Shown here: piece after piece, positions 28,310 through 38,694 of the stretch
Position numbering within the stretch: the stretch's first letter is position 1
Layout of the letters: the number at the start of each line of letters is the position of its first letter
Source of the DNA: an uncultured Alistipes sp.
Lineage (GTDB): Bacteria; Bacteroidota; Bacteroidia; Bacteroidales; Rikenellaceae
DNA: 64,000 nucleotides
Assembly: GCA_910587675.1 (NCBI GenBank)
Contig: CAJUMU010000003.1
Location: 1 to 64,000, forward strand
Direction of reading: 5' to 3'
Position numbers and translations under genes: made by a program
Notes under the pieces: model-generated
Databases searched by the model: none
Seen by the model: only the letters and a program-made list of their open reading frames with translations
What the model was told of the DNA's origin: nothing

Positions 28310-30688
28310 CTACTCGCCGCCGAGCACCCGCGAGGGGTTCTCGTTGGCGGCGCGGCTGCTGCACACGGTGACGAGGCCCAAAGTCAGGACGGCGACCGCT
28401 AAGAACGCCGCCGCGAAGATCCACCACCCTATCTCGGCTCGGGTCGCGAAACTCTCCTGCCACCTGCCGACGAGATATGCCGCCGTGGGCGCGGCTATCG
28501 CGAAACATACGACTAAAATCGCCGCGTAACGGCGGTTGAGCATCCATATCGTCCCGCCGATCGAGGCTCCGAACACGCGCCGCACGGCTATCTCGCGACG
28601 ACGGTGCCGCGTCTCGAACAACACGATGCCGAATACTCCCATGAGCGAAATGACCACCGACAGCAGCGAGAAAAGCGCCACCACCACGGTCTGCCGCTTG
28701 GTTTGGGCGTAGGCGTGCCGCACCTTGGCGTCGAAGAACTCTATCGTCGGCTCATCGGCCGCGGGATCGAACTCGGTCACCGACCTCCGTATGAAGTCGC
28801 ACACCCGCGCTATGTCGGCCCCCGCGCGGGGACGCGCATAGAACTGGTACATATTCCCGCCGCTTATCAAGGCGAGCCCCGCATTATCCTCTCTCTTTTC
28901 GGCCACCGACAGCGGGTTCACATCCTCGAACACGCCCACCACGGTATATCCGTCGCAGTTGCCGCCTACTTTCAGCCCCGCCTGCCAAAGGCTGCGCGAC
29001 ACCAGCATCTCGCGGCGGTCGCGCGACGCCTCGGCGAGGTCCTCGCCCTCGACGATCCCGATTCCCATCACCCGACAGAAATCGGGACGCACCCGCCAGT
29101 TGTAGATATTCACGCTGCGGTCGTCTACGGTGCGGCCCCATATCGAATTCTCGCCGAAGAACAATCCTCCCGAGGCCGTCGCCTCCTCGATGTCGGGATT
29201 GCTCTCCAAATGCGCCGCGAACGCCTCCTCTTTGGACGATATGGCGTTGCCCACCCCGAACGTGAGCAGATTGTCGGTATTGAAGCCCAGATCGTAGTTC
29301 ACCATGAAGCGGTACTGCAACCAGAACGCCATGGCGACTACGATAAGCGTCATCGAGATGGCGAACTGCACCCCCACGAGCGCCGTGCGCAGACGGCGGC
29401 CGCTCGCCGACCCCGCGAAGCCGCCCTTCGCGGCCAGCGACACGTTGAACGAGGTGATGTACCACGCGGGATAGAGCGCGGCGGCGACAGCCATCGCCGA
29501 TACCACCGCCAGCACCATGCCTATGACGGGCAGGTTGTCGGCAAAGGCCAGCGAGCAGGTGACGTACCGCGCCAAAGCGGTATCCTGCACCGCCACGATG
29601 GCATAGAGCGCCAGCACGAGCGAACATAACGCCAGTCCGACGGCCTCGAATACGAAGTTGCGCCTGAGCGTCGACGTCGATGCGCCGAACACCTTGCAGA
29701 TGTTCACGCCGCGCAGACGCACGGGTATGAGCGCGAAGAAGAAGTTGACGAAGTTGATGAAGGCCACCAGCACGATCAACGCCGCTACCGCGAACAGCGT
29801 GGCGGTAGCCGCCACGGAGCCCTGCTCGACGGACTCGCCGAATACAGTCACCTTGTCGTAGAACATGTCGCGCAGCGACAGCAGCCGCACGGCTTTCTTC
29901 AGCTCCTTGTCGGTGTCGCCCCACCCGTATTTTACGTTCAGGTCGCGCTGGGCCGCGAGATACTCGTCCTCCCACACCTGCCTGAAGGCCTCGGGATCGG
30001 CGCCGTCGCGCAGTTTCACGTATATCGAGAAGTTCCAGTTGCCGTTGCTGTCGGCATCCTTGTCCCCCGCATCGCAAAACACGGTCATGCCGTTCAGCAT
30101 CGTGTTGGGCGCGAAATCCTCGAACACGCCCGCCACCGTCACGCGCACGTCGGGTTTGACCTCCCCCTGCCAGCTCGAGGCGCTCGGCACGTAGAGATCG
30201 TCGCCCACGCCCACGCCGAGCAGATCGGCCGTCTTGCGCGAGACGATCACGTGGTCGGGTCGGGTCATGTCACGCAGATTGCCCGCCACGGCGCGGAACG
30301 ACATCACGTCGAGTATCGATTCGGTTATTTCGTATGTGGCGATGGGAAACTTCTCGAAGTTGTATTCGTCGCGCTTCACCCACACGCACTCCAGCGATCC
30401 CCAGTACTTGACGCAGCCGCCCGCCTCAACATCGGGCGACGCAGCCATCGCCCGCTCCGACGATAGGCGCGGGGCGTTGGTCGACCACTTGTCCTCGTTC
30501 CACTGCGGCGAGATGAGATACACGCGCTCGTTGTCGGCGATCGTGCGGTTGAACGACATCTCGTAACGCACCTGCGCCATGATGATGTAGAACGCCGTGA
30601 AGGCCAGCGTAAGTCCCGCTATGTTGAGCGCCGAGGCCGTCTTGTAACGCCGAAGCGTCATTACGAAATTCTTGAAAGCTATCTTCAT
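28310..30688 (-). CDS. FtsX/MacB-type ABC permease (fifth of five)
   Basis: Inner-membrane permease of 792 residues with a duplicated MacB_PCD plus FtsX architecture. TM1 is at about 20-40, followed by a large periplasmic domain to about 280 and a bundle of membrane helices (about 285-455). A second periplasmic domain and three C-terminal helices (about 670-780) complete it. The N-terminus (FKNFVMTLRRYKTASALNIAGL), PAWYITSFN, the loop RRREIAVRRVFGAS and the tail AANENPSRVLGGE closely match the permease at 38695, showing recent paralogy. Last gene of the export cluster, 33 bp after the previous permease. It has no ATPase domain and must use a separate ATPase, presumably the one at 33114. Confidence 0.88.
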   Translation of the reverse strand: MKIAFKNFVMTLRRYKTASALNIAGLTLAFTAFYIIMAQVRYEMSFNRTIADNERVYLISPQWNEDKWSTNAPRLSSERAMAASPDVEAGGCVKYWGSLECVWVKRDEYNFEKFPIATYEITESILDVMSFRAVAGNLRDMTRPDHVIVSRKTADLLGVGVGDDLYVPSASSWQGEVKPDVRVTVAGVFEDFAPNTMLNGMTVFCDAGDKDADSNGNWNFSIYVKLRDGADPEAFRQVWEDEYLAAQRDLNVKYGWGDTDKELKKAVRLLSLRDMFYDKVTVFGESVEQGSVAATATLFAVAALIVLVAFINFVNFFFALIPVRLRGVNICKVFGASTSTLRRNFVFEAVGLALCSLVLALYAIVAVQDTALARYVTCSLAFADNLPVIGMVLAVVSAMAVAAALYPAWYITSFNVSLAAKGGFAGSASGRRLRTALVGVQFAISMTLIVVAMAFWLQYRFMVNYDLGFNTDNLLTFGVGNAISSKEEAFAAHLESNPDIEEATASGGLFFGENSIWGRTVDDRSVNIYNWRVRPDFCRVMGIGIVEGEDLAEASRDRREMLVSRSLWQAGLKVGGNCDGYTVVGVFEDVNPLSVAEKREDNAGLALISGGNMYQFYARPRAGADIARVCDFIRRSVTEFDPAADEPTIEFFDAKVRHAYAQTKRQTVVVALFSLLSVVISLMGVFGIVLFETRHRRREIAVRRVFGASIGGTIWMLNRRYAAILVVCFAIAAPTAAYLVGRWQESFATRAEIGWWIFAAAFLAVAVLTLGLVTVCSSRAANENPSRVLGGE

Positions 30689-30721
30689 ATCATTCTGTTT
30701 GTCGGAGCGGGCGGAAATACC

Positions 30722-33037
30722 CTACTCGGCCTTTATCATATCTATCGGATTGGAGTCGGCAGTGCGCCACGTGCGGGCCGCCGCCACGGCGTACACCACG
30801 GCCAACACCGCCGCGGCCCCCGCCGCGAAGAGCCACCACGGCAGCGTGCACCTCAGATCCGACGAGGCTGCCAGATAGGCGTCGCCGCCATACGCAGCGG
30901 CCGCCACACCCACCGCCGCGGCCGGCAGAGCCATATAGGTAATGCCGAGACATACCATGCGAAGCACCTCGGCCGACGAAGCTCCCGCCACCTTGCGCAA
31001 TGCTATCTCCTTGCGGCGGCGCGCCATCTCGTTGTCCATGTAGCCCACGAGTCCCGACAAGGCTATGACGAGGGTTATGAGGCACACCAGCAGCATTATG
31101 TTGCGCATGCGGCGTTCGCCCGTGAACATGATCTCCACACGGTCGCGGTAAGAAACCGGCTCGTAACGGAACGCGCCCTTGTAAACCGAGTCTATGGCGC
31201 GCGTCATCGCGGCCAGCGTCTCGGGCGTGATCTCGGCAAGGCGTACCGACAGGCAGAACGAATACGTTTTGTCGGGATTGGCATAGAGCGACGCGGGATG
31301 ACACACTATGGGCAATGCGCGGCCTCTCCCCATAAGGAAATCCTTCACCACGCCCACGACCTCGTAAGCGCCTCCGCTGTCGTAAACGAGCTTGCCGACG
31401 GGCGAATCCTCCCAGCCGCGCTTGAGCACATAGGCTTCGTTCACTATCGCCTTGTCCGCTCCGTCCGTGTCGCGGAAATTGCGGCCTTCGACCATGGTCA
31501 TGCCCATCGCGGGAACATACCCAGCGCCCCAGCACTCCCAGCGGCACGAAAAGAGCAGCTTGCCCTCCTCGTCCAGCGCCGTCTGGCCCGAATATCCCCA
31601 CACGGGATACGACTCGGACATTCCGACGCCCTCGACGCACGGCAACGCGGAGAGTTCGTTGCACACCGTATTGAGGTTCGACATGGTGTCGACCAGCGTA
31701 AGGGTCACCACGCCGGCGTGATCGTATCCGTAATCGGCGTTGCGGGCATACTCCAGCTGCCGCGCGCAGATACCGAGGAATATCACCACGCCCGTGGCGC
31801 AGGCTATCTGCACGAAGAGCAGCGAACGTTTCCACCACACGCGGTTGTCACCGCCGCGGCGGAACGCATATTGCAACCCGACGGCCGAGAACAGCGCGGC
31901 GGGAGCGAGTCCGCAAGCGAGGAACGCCGCGACGCACACCGCCAACGGGATCCAGATGCGATTCACGGCGAAAAGATCGGTCACGCGGTACCCCGCGACC
32001 TGCTCTATCCCGCCCGCGAAGCCCCAGATGACGAACGCCGCGCACACCACCGCCGCGGCGGTCATTATCGACGTCTCGCCCAAAAGCATGGCGAAGATGT
32101 CGGTGCGCTGCGCGCCGCCGCATCGCAGCATGGCTATGGTGCGGCTACGCTCGGAGAGCGACGACACGGTGAGCAACACATAATTGAGGCACGCCACAAG
32201 CAACGCCACCAAGCCTATCGCCGAGAAGATGTACTGCATCTGCCGCAGCGTGTTGTCGGTGAAGTGCGCCTGCGCGAGGGGCACGAACTTATAGCTCAGG
32301 TTCCATTCGAGGTTGTTCTCGTATATGCCGTGACGCTTGTCGAAATCCTCCATCGCCGACTCCACCGAGGCTATGTCGGCCCCCTCGACCAGCTTTATGT
32401 AAGTGGGGAAAGAGTCCTGACCGCCCCATATCTCGTTCTCCTTGTCGTACCACAGCCACCCCAGCATGTCGAAGTCGCCGAGCGAGTTGTTGGCGGGCGG
32501 AGTGCGGAATACGCCCTCCACGGTGCGGGAATCGTTTTCGCCGAACACCATGGTCTTGCCCAGAGGATCCTCCTTGCCGAACATACGCGAGGCCATACGC
32601 TCCGATATCATCACCGAATTGCGCCCCTCCGCCGAGAGGATCCGATGCGGGTCGCCGCTCACCACGCCGAAGTCGAGCACGTCGAAGAACTCCGTCCCCA
32701 CGTACCACATATACACGTCGTAAGGATTGTCGTCGACGGTCACCTGCTCGCGCATGTCGATCATGTGCACGGCCGCCTCCACCTGCGGCATGTCGGCCGC
32801 GAGGTTGGGCGCCAGCGGACGCACCATCTTGCTGCTCAAGCCGAACTGCGGCGATTGGGTCCACACCTGCCATACGCGGTCGCGATCGGGCAGGAAGCGG
32901 TCGTAGGTAAGGTTGAAACCCACGTAAGAGAAAATAAGCAGCGACACCGCGAGGCCCAGCGCGAGCGAGACCAGACGGGCGAACGAATTGCCGCGCCGCT
33001 TGAGCAGGTAGCGCAGCGAATAGTCGAGATTTTTCAT
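30722..33037 (-). CDS. FtsX/MacB-type ABC permease (fourth of five)
   Basis: Inner-membrane permease of 771 residues, with the same two-half layout as its neighbours but the most divergent sequence: N-terminus MKNLDYSLRYLLKRRGNSFA, loop ARRRKEIALRKVAGAS and tail ADSNPIDMIKAE. The ATG at 33037 is chosen because it begins with the residues that precede the first helix; an upstream in-frame start would add 18 residues unlike the family. It directly follows the ATPase gene (76-bp gap), so it may be that ATPase's dedicated partner. Confidence 0.86.
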   Translation of the reverse strand: MKNLDYSLRYLLKRRGNSFARLVSLALGLAVSLLIFSYVGFNLTYDRFLPDRDRVWQVWTQSPQFGLSSKMVRPLAPNLAADMPQVEAAVHMIDMREQVTVDDNPYDVYMWYVGTEFFDVLDFGVVSGDPHRILSAEGRNSVMISERMASRMFGKEDPLGKTMVFGENDSRTVEGVFRTPPANNSLGDFDMLGWLWYDKENEIWGGQDSFPTYIKLVEGADIASVESAMEDFDKRHGIYENNLEWNLSYKFVPLAQAHFTDNTLRQMQYIFSAIGLVALLVACLNYVLLTVSSLSERSRTIAMLRCGGAQRTDIFAMLLGETSIMTAAAVVCAAFVIWGFAGGIEQVAGYRVTDLFAVNRIWIPLAVCVAAFLACGLAPAALFSAVGLQYAFRRGGDNRVWWKRSLLFVQIACATGVVIFLGICARQLEYARNADYGYDHAGVVTLTLVDTMSNLNTVCNELSALPCVEGVGMSESYPVWGYSGQTALDEEGKLLFSCRWECWGAGYVPAMGMTMVEGRNFRDTDGADKAIVNEAYVLKRGWEDSPVGKLVYDSGGAYEVVGVVKDFLMGRGRALPIVCHPASLYANPDKTYSFCLSVRLAEITPETLAAMTRAIDSVYKGAFRYEPVSYRDRVEIMFTGERRMRNIMLLVCLITLVIALSGLVGYMDNEMARRRKEIALRKVAGASSAEVLRMVCLGITYMALPAAAVGVAAAAYGGDAYLAASSDLRCTLPWWLFAAGAAAVLAVVYAVAAARTWRTADSNPIDMIKAE

Positions 33038-33113
33038 AACGATCGGTTTTATGTTCGGGGTACGGAGAGGCATCACCCTCGCCCGTACCAAAAAGCGATT
33101 GCGCGGCGTAACG

Positions 33114-33800
33114 CTACAGCTTGTTTCTCACGTCGGTGACCAGTTCGCCGTCGAAAAGGCACAGCGTGCGCGAAGCGAACGAGGCGTCGTGCTGCGAGTG
33201 GGTAACCATTATGATGGTGGTGCCCTCGCGGTTGAGCTCCTGCAACAGCGTCATGACCTCCTGACCGTTCTTCGAATCGAGGTTACCCGTCGGCTCGTCG
33301 GCCAGAATCAGTTTGGGATTCGACACCAAGGCGCGGGCGATGGCCACGCGCTGCTGCTGACCTCCCGAGAGCTGCTGCGGGAAGTGCTCGGCGCGGTGCG
33401 AGATGTTCATGCGGTCGAGCATCTTCCTCACGCGCTCCTTGCGCTCCGAGGCCTTCACACCCATGTAGATCAAGGGCAGCTCCACGTTCTCCGACACGTT
33501 CAACTCGTCGATGAGGTTGAACGACTGGAACACGAAGCCGATATTGCCCTTGCGGAACTTGGTGCGGTCGCGCTCACGGAACTTGCCTACCTCCTTGTCG
33601 AGCAGATAGTATTCGCCGCCCGTGGGGTTGTCCAAAAGGCCCAGAATATTGAGAAGCGTAGATTTTCCGCAGCCCGAGGGGCCCATGACGGCCACGAACT
33701 CGCCCTCCTCCACTTCGAACGATACGCCGTTGAGCGCGATGGTCTCGATCTCCTCGGTAAAGAAACTCTTTTTCAGGTTTTCAACTTTCAACATTGCCAT
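33114..33800 (-). CDS. ABC transporter ATP-binding protein (LolD/MacB/FtsE family)
   Basis: Cytosolic ATPase of 228 residues powering the FtsX-type permeases around it. It has Walker [10 protein letters not shown] (40-48), a Q-loop in [10 protein letters not shown], signature LSGGQQQR (144-151), Walker B LILADEP (164-170) and switch His201. The [10 protein letters not shown] sequence is typical of the LolD/MacB/FtsE subfamily. It is the only ATPase gene in a cluster with five permease genes. It is preceded by the largest gap in the cluster (106 bp, very AT-rich), which may hold a second promoter. Mechanotransmission, as for MacB, is expected from the family rather than direct transport of substrate through the membrane. 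Confidence 0.93.
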   Translation of the reverse strand: MAMLKVENLKKSFFTEEIETIALNGVSFEVEEGEFVAVMGPSGCGKSTLLNILGLLDNPTGGEYYLLDKEVGKFRERDRTKFRKGNIGFVFQSFNLIDELNVSENVELPLIYMGVKASERKERVRKMLDRMNISHRAEHFPQQLSGGQQQRVAIARALVSNPKLILADEPTGNLDSKNGQEVMTLLQELNREGTTIIMVTHSQHDASFASRTLCLFDGELVTDVRNKL

Positions 33801-33906
33801 AGTCGTAATTTTTATGTGTTAATGAATATTATTTAATCCTAATTCAATTTTATCAAAACATACTTTAACTTTATTAAACCAAAGTTTAACATTGTTTACT
33901 TTCGGT
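33801..33906 (-). promoter_or_regulatory. AT-rich gap, possible second promoter in the export cluster
   Basis: The 106-bp gap before the ATPase gene is far more AT-rich than its surroundings. The minus strand contains TTTG followed by a TATGTTTTG-like element 18 bp later, an imperfect match to the consensus. It may allow the ATPase and the last two permeases to be expressed apart from the upstream genes. Confidence 0.35.
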
Positions 33907-36258
33907 TCAACCTTTCACCGCGTTCACGGGATTCTCGTCGGCAGCGCGCACGCTCTGCCACAGCACCGTCGCCGCCGAGAAGAACAACGCCGCCGCCAAG
34001 GCCGCCGCGAATATCCACCAGCGCATTCCCATGCGATAGGAGTATCCCTCCAGCCAACGGTTCATGCCCCACCACGCGAACGGCACCGCCACCGCGCCGC
34101 CCGCGGCGACGAGCGCGAGGAACGCCCCCACCAGCCGCTCGACGATCTCGCGGCGCGTGGAGCCGAAGACCTTGCGGATGGCGATCTCCTGACGCTTCTG
34201 GAGGATGTAGTAGGTGCTGATGGCAAGCAGTCCCAGAGCCGACACCAACACGGCCAGCAGTGTGAATATCACCACGATGGTAAGCAGACGATCCTGCTCG
34301 GCGTAGAGTCGGGCGATGTAGTCGGTCATGTAGACGCATCCGTCGTCGTTCCACACGCCGTCGGGGGCGACGCGCAGATAGGCCGCCTTAACGGCCTCCT
34401 TCGCCGCGCGATGGTCGCCCGCGGTCTTGACGATCGTATTCCACGGCATCGATCGATCGTACGGCCACGCCTCGTAACGGCAGATCATCGCCGCCGACTG
34501 GTCGCGCAGGGAGTGGAACATGCGGAAATCGTCGTATACGCCGCCCACAGTCATGCGAGATTCGCCCGTGCGGCCCAGCGGGAGATACTCCGCATCCTCG
34601 TCGAGACCCATCTCGCGGAAGGTGTGCTCGTTGAAGAACCAGTCGTCGTCGCCCGTACGGTTGTCGCGTTTGACCCGAAGTCCGAATATGTCGAAATAGG
34701 CCGAGTCGCCGCGGATCTGCTGGAAACTCACCATACGGCCCTCGCCGTACCAGATCGTGTTGTTGTTGGTGCCCCACAGCGGGGTTCCGTTGCCTACGCC
34801 GACACGCGCCACCTGCGGCAAGCGGCGAAGCTCCTCGACGAAGCTCACGACGTTGCCGGCGCGGCGGAAATTGTTGTCCACCACCAGCACATCCTCGACA
34901 TCGTACCCGAGCGGCATGTTTATAAGGTGCTTGATCTGCAAATACATCGTCAGCGCGGCCACCAGCATCGCCACCGTGATGGCGTTCTGCACCGCGATGA
35001 ATATCTTGCTGTACAGCAGCTTGGTGCGGCTGCGGAACGATCCCTTAACCACGTCGACGGGCTTGAAGCGCGAGATGGAGATCGCGGGCACGATGCCCGA
35101 CGCCACGCCCACGGCCGCGACGAACAGCGCGCAGCCCGCGGCGTACGCAGGCGTGAACTCGCTCCAGAGGGTAAAATCGTAATCGAGAAGTCGGCAGGCC
35201 GCGGGGTTGACCGCATCGGCCAGAAAGAGTCCGAGCACGAACGCCGCGGCGGTGAACGCCACCGATTCGAGGATCAGTTTCAGCACTATCTCGCCGCGCG
35301 CGGCCCCCAACAGACGGCGCGTGGCCATCTCCTTGGCGCGGAATCCCGTCTGCGCCATCGTCAGATTAACATAGTTGATGACGGCGAAGAGCAGCAGGAT
35401 GAAGGCGACGGAGAAAAGGATTGCAACGAAATCGCGGTTGCCGCGGTTGAACATGTAGGTCTCCAGCCCCGAGAAATAGACCTCGCGCAGAGGCAGCAGA
35501 ACCACGCGGTCGCGTATGCCGCCGCGATAGGGCCAATATATCTCCTTGAAGTACTCCAGCATGTCGTCGGCGCGCGACGCGAGATCGGCGTTGCGCTTCG
35601 CGAGCAGGAACGTCGCCGCGCCGCCGCAGTTGTCCATCGTCTCGTTGTGCGACGGGTTGATCTCGGGCATGCGCTCGGCGCGCAGCACCACGTCGGCCGA
35701 AGGGAGCGCCGAATTATCGATGTCGCGCATCACGGCGCTCACCACATAGTCGGTATTATCGCCCTCGATCTTCAGCGGCTGCCCCAGCGAAGAGATGCCG
35801 CCGCCGAAGAGCTTGCGGGCGAACGACTCCGAGATGACCGCGTTGCGGCGGTCGGCGGCGAACGGCGCGCTGTCGCCCTCCGCCATCGGGCAGGTGAAGA
35901 TGCGGAAAAAGGTGGAGTCGGCATCGAGCACCTCGGCGAAGATCTTGTCGCCGTTGTTGCCCACTTCGATCTCCTCGGTACCCGAGGCCACCGAAGTCGC
36001 GGCCTCGATCTCGGGATAGCGGTCGAGCAGGTATTTGGGCAGATAGTAACCGTTCGCGTCCGACACGCCGTCCGAGACCATGTAGATGCGGTCGGCGTTC
36101 TCGTGCTGCGAGTCGGTGCCGAGCTGACGCAGGGTGTAGGTGGAGATGAGCACTATCATCGCCAGCGACACCGACAGACCGAAGAAATTTATGGCCGTAT
36201 AGAGTTTGTTGCGTCCGAGGAACGTAAAGTAGGATTTGAAATCGAGTTGCTTGAACAT
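33907..36258 (-). CDS. FtsX/MacB-type ABC permease (third of five)
   Basis: Inner-membrane permease of 783 residues. It starts MFKQLDFKSYFTFLGRNKLY and has the helical bundle with MAQTGFRAKEMATRRLLGA at about 340. The second half has LQKRQEIAIRKVFGSTRREI at about 695 and the tail AADENPVNAVKG. The layout is two MacB_PCD/FtsX halves with about eight helices. Sequence is clearly homologous to, but not closely paired with, the permeases at 36274 and 38695. It lies 15 bp downstream of the previous permease gene, indicating co-transcription, and 106 bp before the ATPase gene. Confidence 0.88.
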   Translation of the reverse strand: MFKQLDFKSYFTFLGRNKLYTAINFFGLSVSLAMIVLISTYTLRQLGTDSQHENADRIYMVSDGVSDANGYYLPKYLLDRYPEIEAATSVASGTEEIEVGNNGDKIFAEVLDADSTFFRIFTCPMAEGDSAPFAADRRNAVISESFARKLFGGGISSLGQPLKIEGDNTDYVVSAVMRDIDNSALPSADVVLRAERMPEINPSHNETMDNCGGAATFLLAKRNADLASRADDMLEYFKEIYWPYRGGIRDRVVLLPLREVYFSGLETYMFNRGNRDFVAILFSVAFILLLFAVINYVNLTMAQTGFRAKEMATRRLLGAARGEIVLKLILESVAFTAAAFVLGLFLADAVNPAACRLLDYDFTLWSEFTPAYAAGCALFVAAVGVASGIVPAISISRFKPVDVVKGSFRSRTKLLYSKIFIAVQNAITVAMLVAALTMYLQIKHLINMPLGYDVEDVLVVDNNFRRAGNVVSFVEELRRLPQVARVGVGNGTPLWGTNNNTIWYGEGRMVSFQQIRGDSAYFDIFGLRVKRDNRTGDDDWFFNEHTFREMGLDEDAEYLPLGRTGESRMTVGGVYDDFRMFHSLRDQSAAMICRYEAWPYDRSMPWNTIVKTAGDHRAAKEAVKAAYLRVAPDGVWNDDGCVYMTDYIARLYAEQDRLLTIVVIFTLLAVLVSALGLLAISTYYILQKRQEIAIRKVFGSTRREIVERLVGAFLALVAAGGAVAVPFAWWGMNRWLEGYSYRMGMRWWIFAAALAAALFFSAATVLWQSVRAADENPVNAVKG

Positions 36259-36273
36259 TGTTCTGTCCTTTCG

Positions 36274-38661
36274 TTAATGTTGTATTGCGTTCACGGGGTT
36301 TTCGTTGGCGGCCGCGCGGCTGCGGGCGGTGACCGTAACGGACGTGACGGCAGCCACCGCCGCGATCGCCGCGGCGAACACCCACCAGTGCATCGGCATG
36401 CGGTAGGCGAAGGTCGAGAGCCAGCGGTCGACGAAATACCAGCTCACGGGAACGGCGATCACCGCGCAGACGGCCACCACGCGCAGGAACTGCACGTTGA
36501 ACATCCACAATATGCTGCCCACCGTGGCGCCGTTGACGCGGCGGATGCCGATCTCCTTGCGGCGATACTGCGTCTCGAAAAGCACCAGCCCGAAGACGCC
36601 CATCATCGATATGATGATCGACAAGGCAGAGAAAATAGTGATGAGTGTCGACAGACGTCGCTCCTTCTGGTACTGCGCCTCCAGTTCGGCGTCGAAAAGG
36701 TAGGCCTCGACCTTGGCCGAATCGAGATATGGCAGCATTTCGAGCACCGTGGTCTCCACGTAGCGGCGCGCCGCGCGGATATCGGCTCCCGCGGCGATGC
36801 GGACATAGAGGTGCGAAGGATAGGACCATACGTCGCGACCGAAGACATAGAACGCGAAAGGCTCGATGCCGTACTGCAACGGCTTGAAGTTGAAATCCTC
36901 GCAGAAGCCCGCGATGCGGGTCTCGCCTAAGTGGCCGTACACCTGATCGTCGAGCGTCAGCTCGAACCGCCGACGCGCCGTATCGTTGAATATGAAGGTG
37001 CCTTTCTCGTACGCCTCGTCGCTCTCGTTGAAGTCGCGACCCTCGACGACCTTTATCCCCATCATGTCGAGCAGGTTCCACGACACGGGGTAGCACTGGA
37101 AATTTATCTGCTTGTCCTTGAAGCCTCGGCCCCACCCCATGCGCTCGGGCGCGACCAGATTGCCCGCTGCGACGGCCACTTCGGTGACCACGGGATTCTC
37201 CTTGAGCTTGTCGGCGAGCGACTTGAATTTATCGTGGTTCGGCAACTGCACGTTATCCACGGCGAGCACCATGCTGCTGTCGAAGCCCATGTCGTAGTTC
37301 ATCATGTAGGAGTGTTGCAAGCGCATGAACAGAGCCGCCACGATGAGCGATATGGATATTACGTACTGGATGCCAACCAACGTGTAACGCAGGGCGTGGC
37401 CCGACGAGGTGGCCGAGAACGATCCCTTGATGACGAACGCGGGCGAGAACGAGGTTATGTACCATGCGGGGTAGATGCTTACGACGACACCCGCGGCCAG
37501 CGCACCGCCAGCGAGCCACAGCGCGACGGGCAGGTTGTCGCCCACGGCGACGCTCGCCGAGATGTAATCTGCCAGCGGGGTGTCGGCGAAGACGAGGACC
37601 AGACAGTAGGCCACGGCCAAGGCCGCCGCGACCAGTCCCGCGGTCTCGACGACGAATCCGAGGCGCAGGCCGCGCGACGAGGCGCCGAAGATCTTGCGGG
37701 TGTTGACCGAGCGGATACGGACGGGGATGAGGGCGAAGAAGAAGTTGACGAAGTTGATGAACGCCACGGCTATGACGAGGCAGGCGATGCCCAGCAGCGT
37801 CATGGTGGTGGCGCGGTTGCCGACGAGGCCGTCGGCGCCGTCGACGTCGCGGGCGAAGTAGATATCCCTCAACGAATGGAGACGCACGGCCATCCTCTTG
37901 CGCAACTTGTCGATATCCTCCTGCGAGGCGCCCTCTTTCTCGGCCTCGGCGACCATGTCGTCCAACATCTTGGCGGCCGCCGCCTCGGGCGACGCGCCGT
38001 CGGCCAGACGTATGTAGCACGGGGTGTTCCAGTTCGAACGGTCGGCCTCGCGGGCGGGAGCCATGCCTGTGAAGCCGTCGGTCGAGGCGATGGCCGACGG
38101 GCCGCGCAGATCGCGGTAGACGGCGCAGACGGTGACGGTTCCCGCACCCTCCTCGGCGCCCTTGCCCCAATGGAGTACGTCGCCCACGTCGAGCCCGTAT
38201 TTGCGGGCGGCCGATTCGCGCAGCGCGAGGTGGTTTTCGCCGAAATTCTCGATCGAACCCGCCACGACGTCGAGCCCGAAGACGTCGAACACCGCCTCCT
38301 CGGCAGGAGCGAGCTTAAGCGACATGTTGTCGATGGTGGCATTGCGCTTGATCGACGCGTCGTGGTCCCACCCCGCCATAAAGGCAGCGGCTATGGCCTC
38401 GATCTCGGGAACGGATTCGGCCATCTCCGGAGGCTGCTGGCGATTCCAGTGCGCGCTGTAGAAGCCCTCGCGGTACCAGCTCGGGTATTCGAGGCGGTAG
38501 ATGTTCTCGGCATTCCCGATGTTGCGGTTGTACGACAGATCGAAGCATACCTGAACCAGAATCAGGTAGGCCGAAGCGAACGCTATGCCCAGTCCCGCGA
38601 TATTGAGGATCGACGAGGAGGTGTAACGCTTCAGAACGGTAATGAAGTTCTGGAAAATCAT
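36274..38661 (-). CDS. FtsX/MacB-type ABC permease (second of five)
   Basis: Inner-membrane permease of 795 residues with the duplicated MacB_PCD/FtsX layout. N-terminus MIFQNFITVLKRYTSSSILNIAGL, first bundle with FVNFFFALIPVRIRSVNTRKIFGAS, PAWYITSFSPAFVIKGSF, second-half loop YRRKEIGIRRVNGAT and tail AANENPVNAIQH. The shared PAWYITSF segment groups it with the permeases at 28310 and 38695. Gaps of 33 bp upstream and 15 bp downstream fit a single transcript. It has no ATPase domain. Confidence 0.88.
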   Translation of the reverse strand: MIFQNFITVLKRYTSSSILNIAGLGIAFASAYLILVQVCFDLSYNRNIGNAENIYRLEYPSWYREGFYSAHWNRQQPPEMAESVPEIEAIAAAFMAGWDHDASIKRNATIDNMSLKLAPAEEAVFDVFGLDVVAGSIENFGENHLALRESAARKYGLDVGDVLHWGKGAEEGAGTVTVCAVYRDLRGPSAIASTDGFTGMAPAREADRSNWNTPCYIRLADGASPEAAAAKMLDDMVAEAEKEGASQEDIDKLRKRMAVRLHSLRDIYFARDVDGADGLVGNRATTMTLLGIACLVIAVAFINFVNFFFALIPVRIRSVNTRKIFGASSRGLRLGFVVETAGLVAAALAVAYCLVLVFADTPLADYISASVAVGDNLPVALWLAGGALAAGVVVSIYPAWYITSFSPAFVIKGSFSATSSGHALRYTLVGIQYVISISLIVAALFMRLQHSYMMNYDMGFDSSMVLAVDNVQLPNHDKFKSLADKLKENPVVTEVAVAAGNLVAPERMGWGRGFKDKQINFQCYPVSWNLLDMMGIKVVEGRDFNESDEAYEKGTFIFNDTARRRFELTLDDQVYGHLGETRIAGFCEDFNFKPLQYGIEPFAFYVFGRDVWSYPSHLYVRIAAGADIRAARRYVETTVLEMLPYLDSAKVEAYLFDAELEAQYQKERRLSTLITIFSALSIIISMMGVFGLVLFETQYRRKEIGIRRVNGATVGSILWMFNVQFLRVVAVCAVIAVPVSWYFVDRWLSTFAYRMPMHWWVFAAAIAAVAAVTSVTVTARSRAAANENPVNAIQH

Positions 38662-38694
38662 ATCATTTTACTTTTTATGTATTATGTATCTAAT

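Noticed and set aside
24975..28547. Antisense open frame of 1190 codons over metH
   Set aside because: Shadow of a GC-rich gene: it has Arg/His/Val-rich composition and no domain, while the plus strand encodes all MetH motifs.
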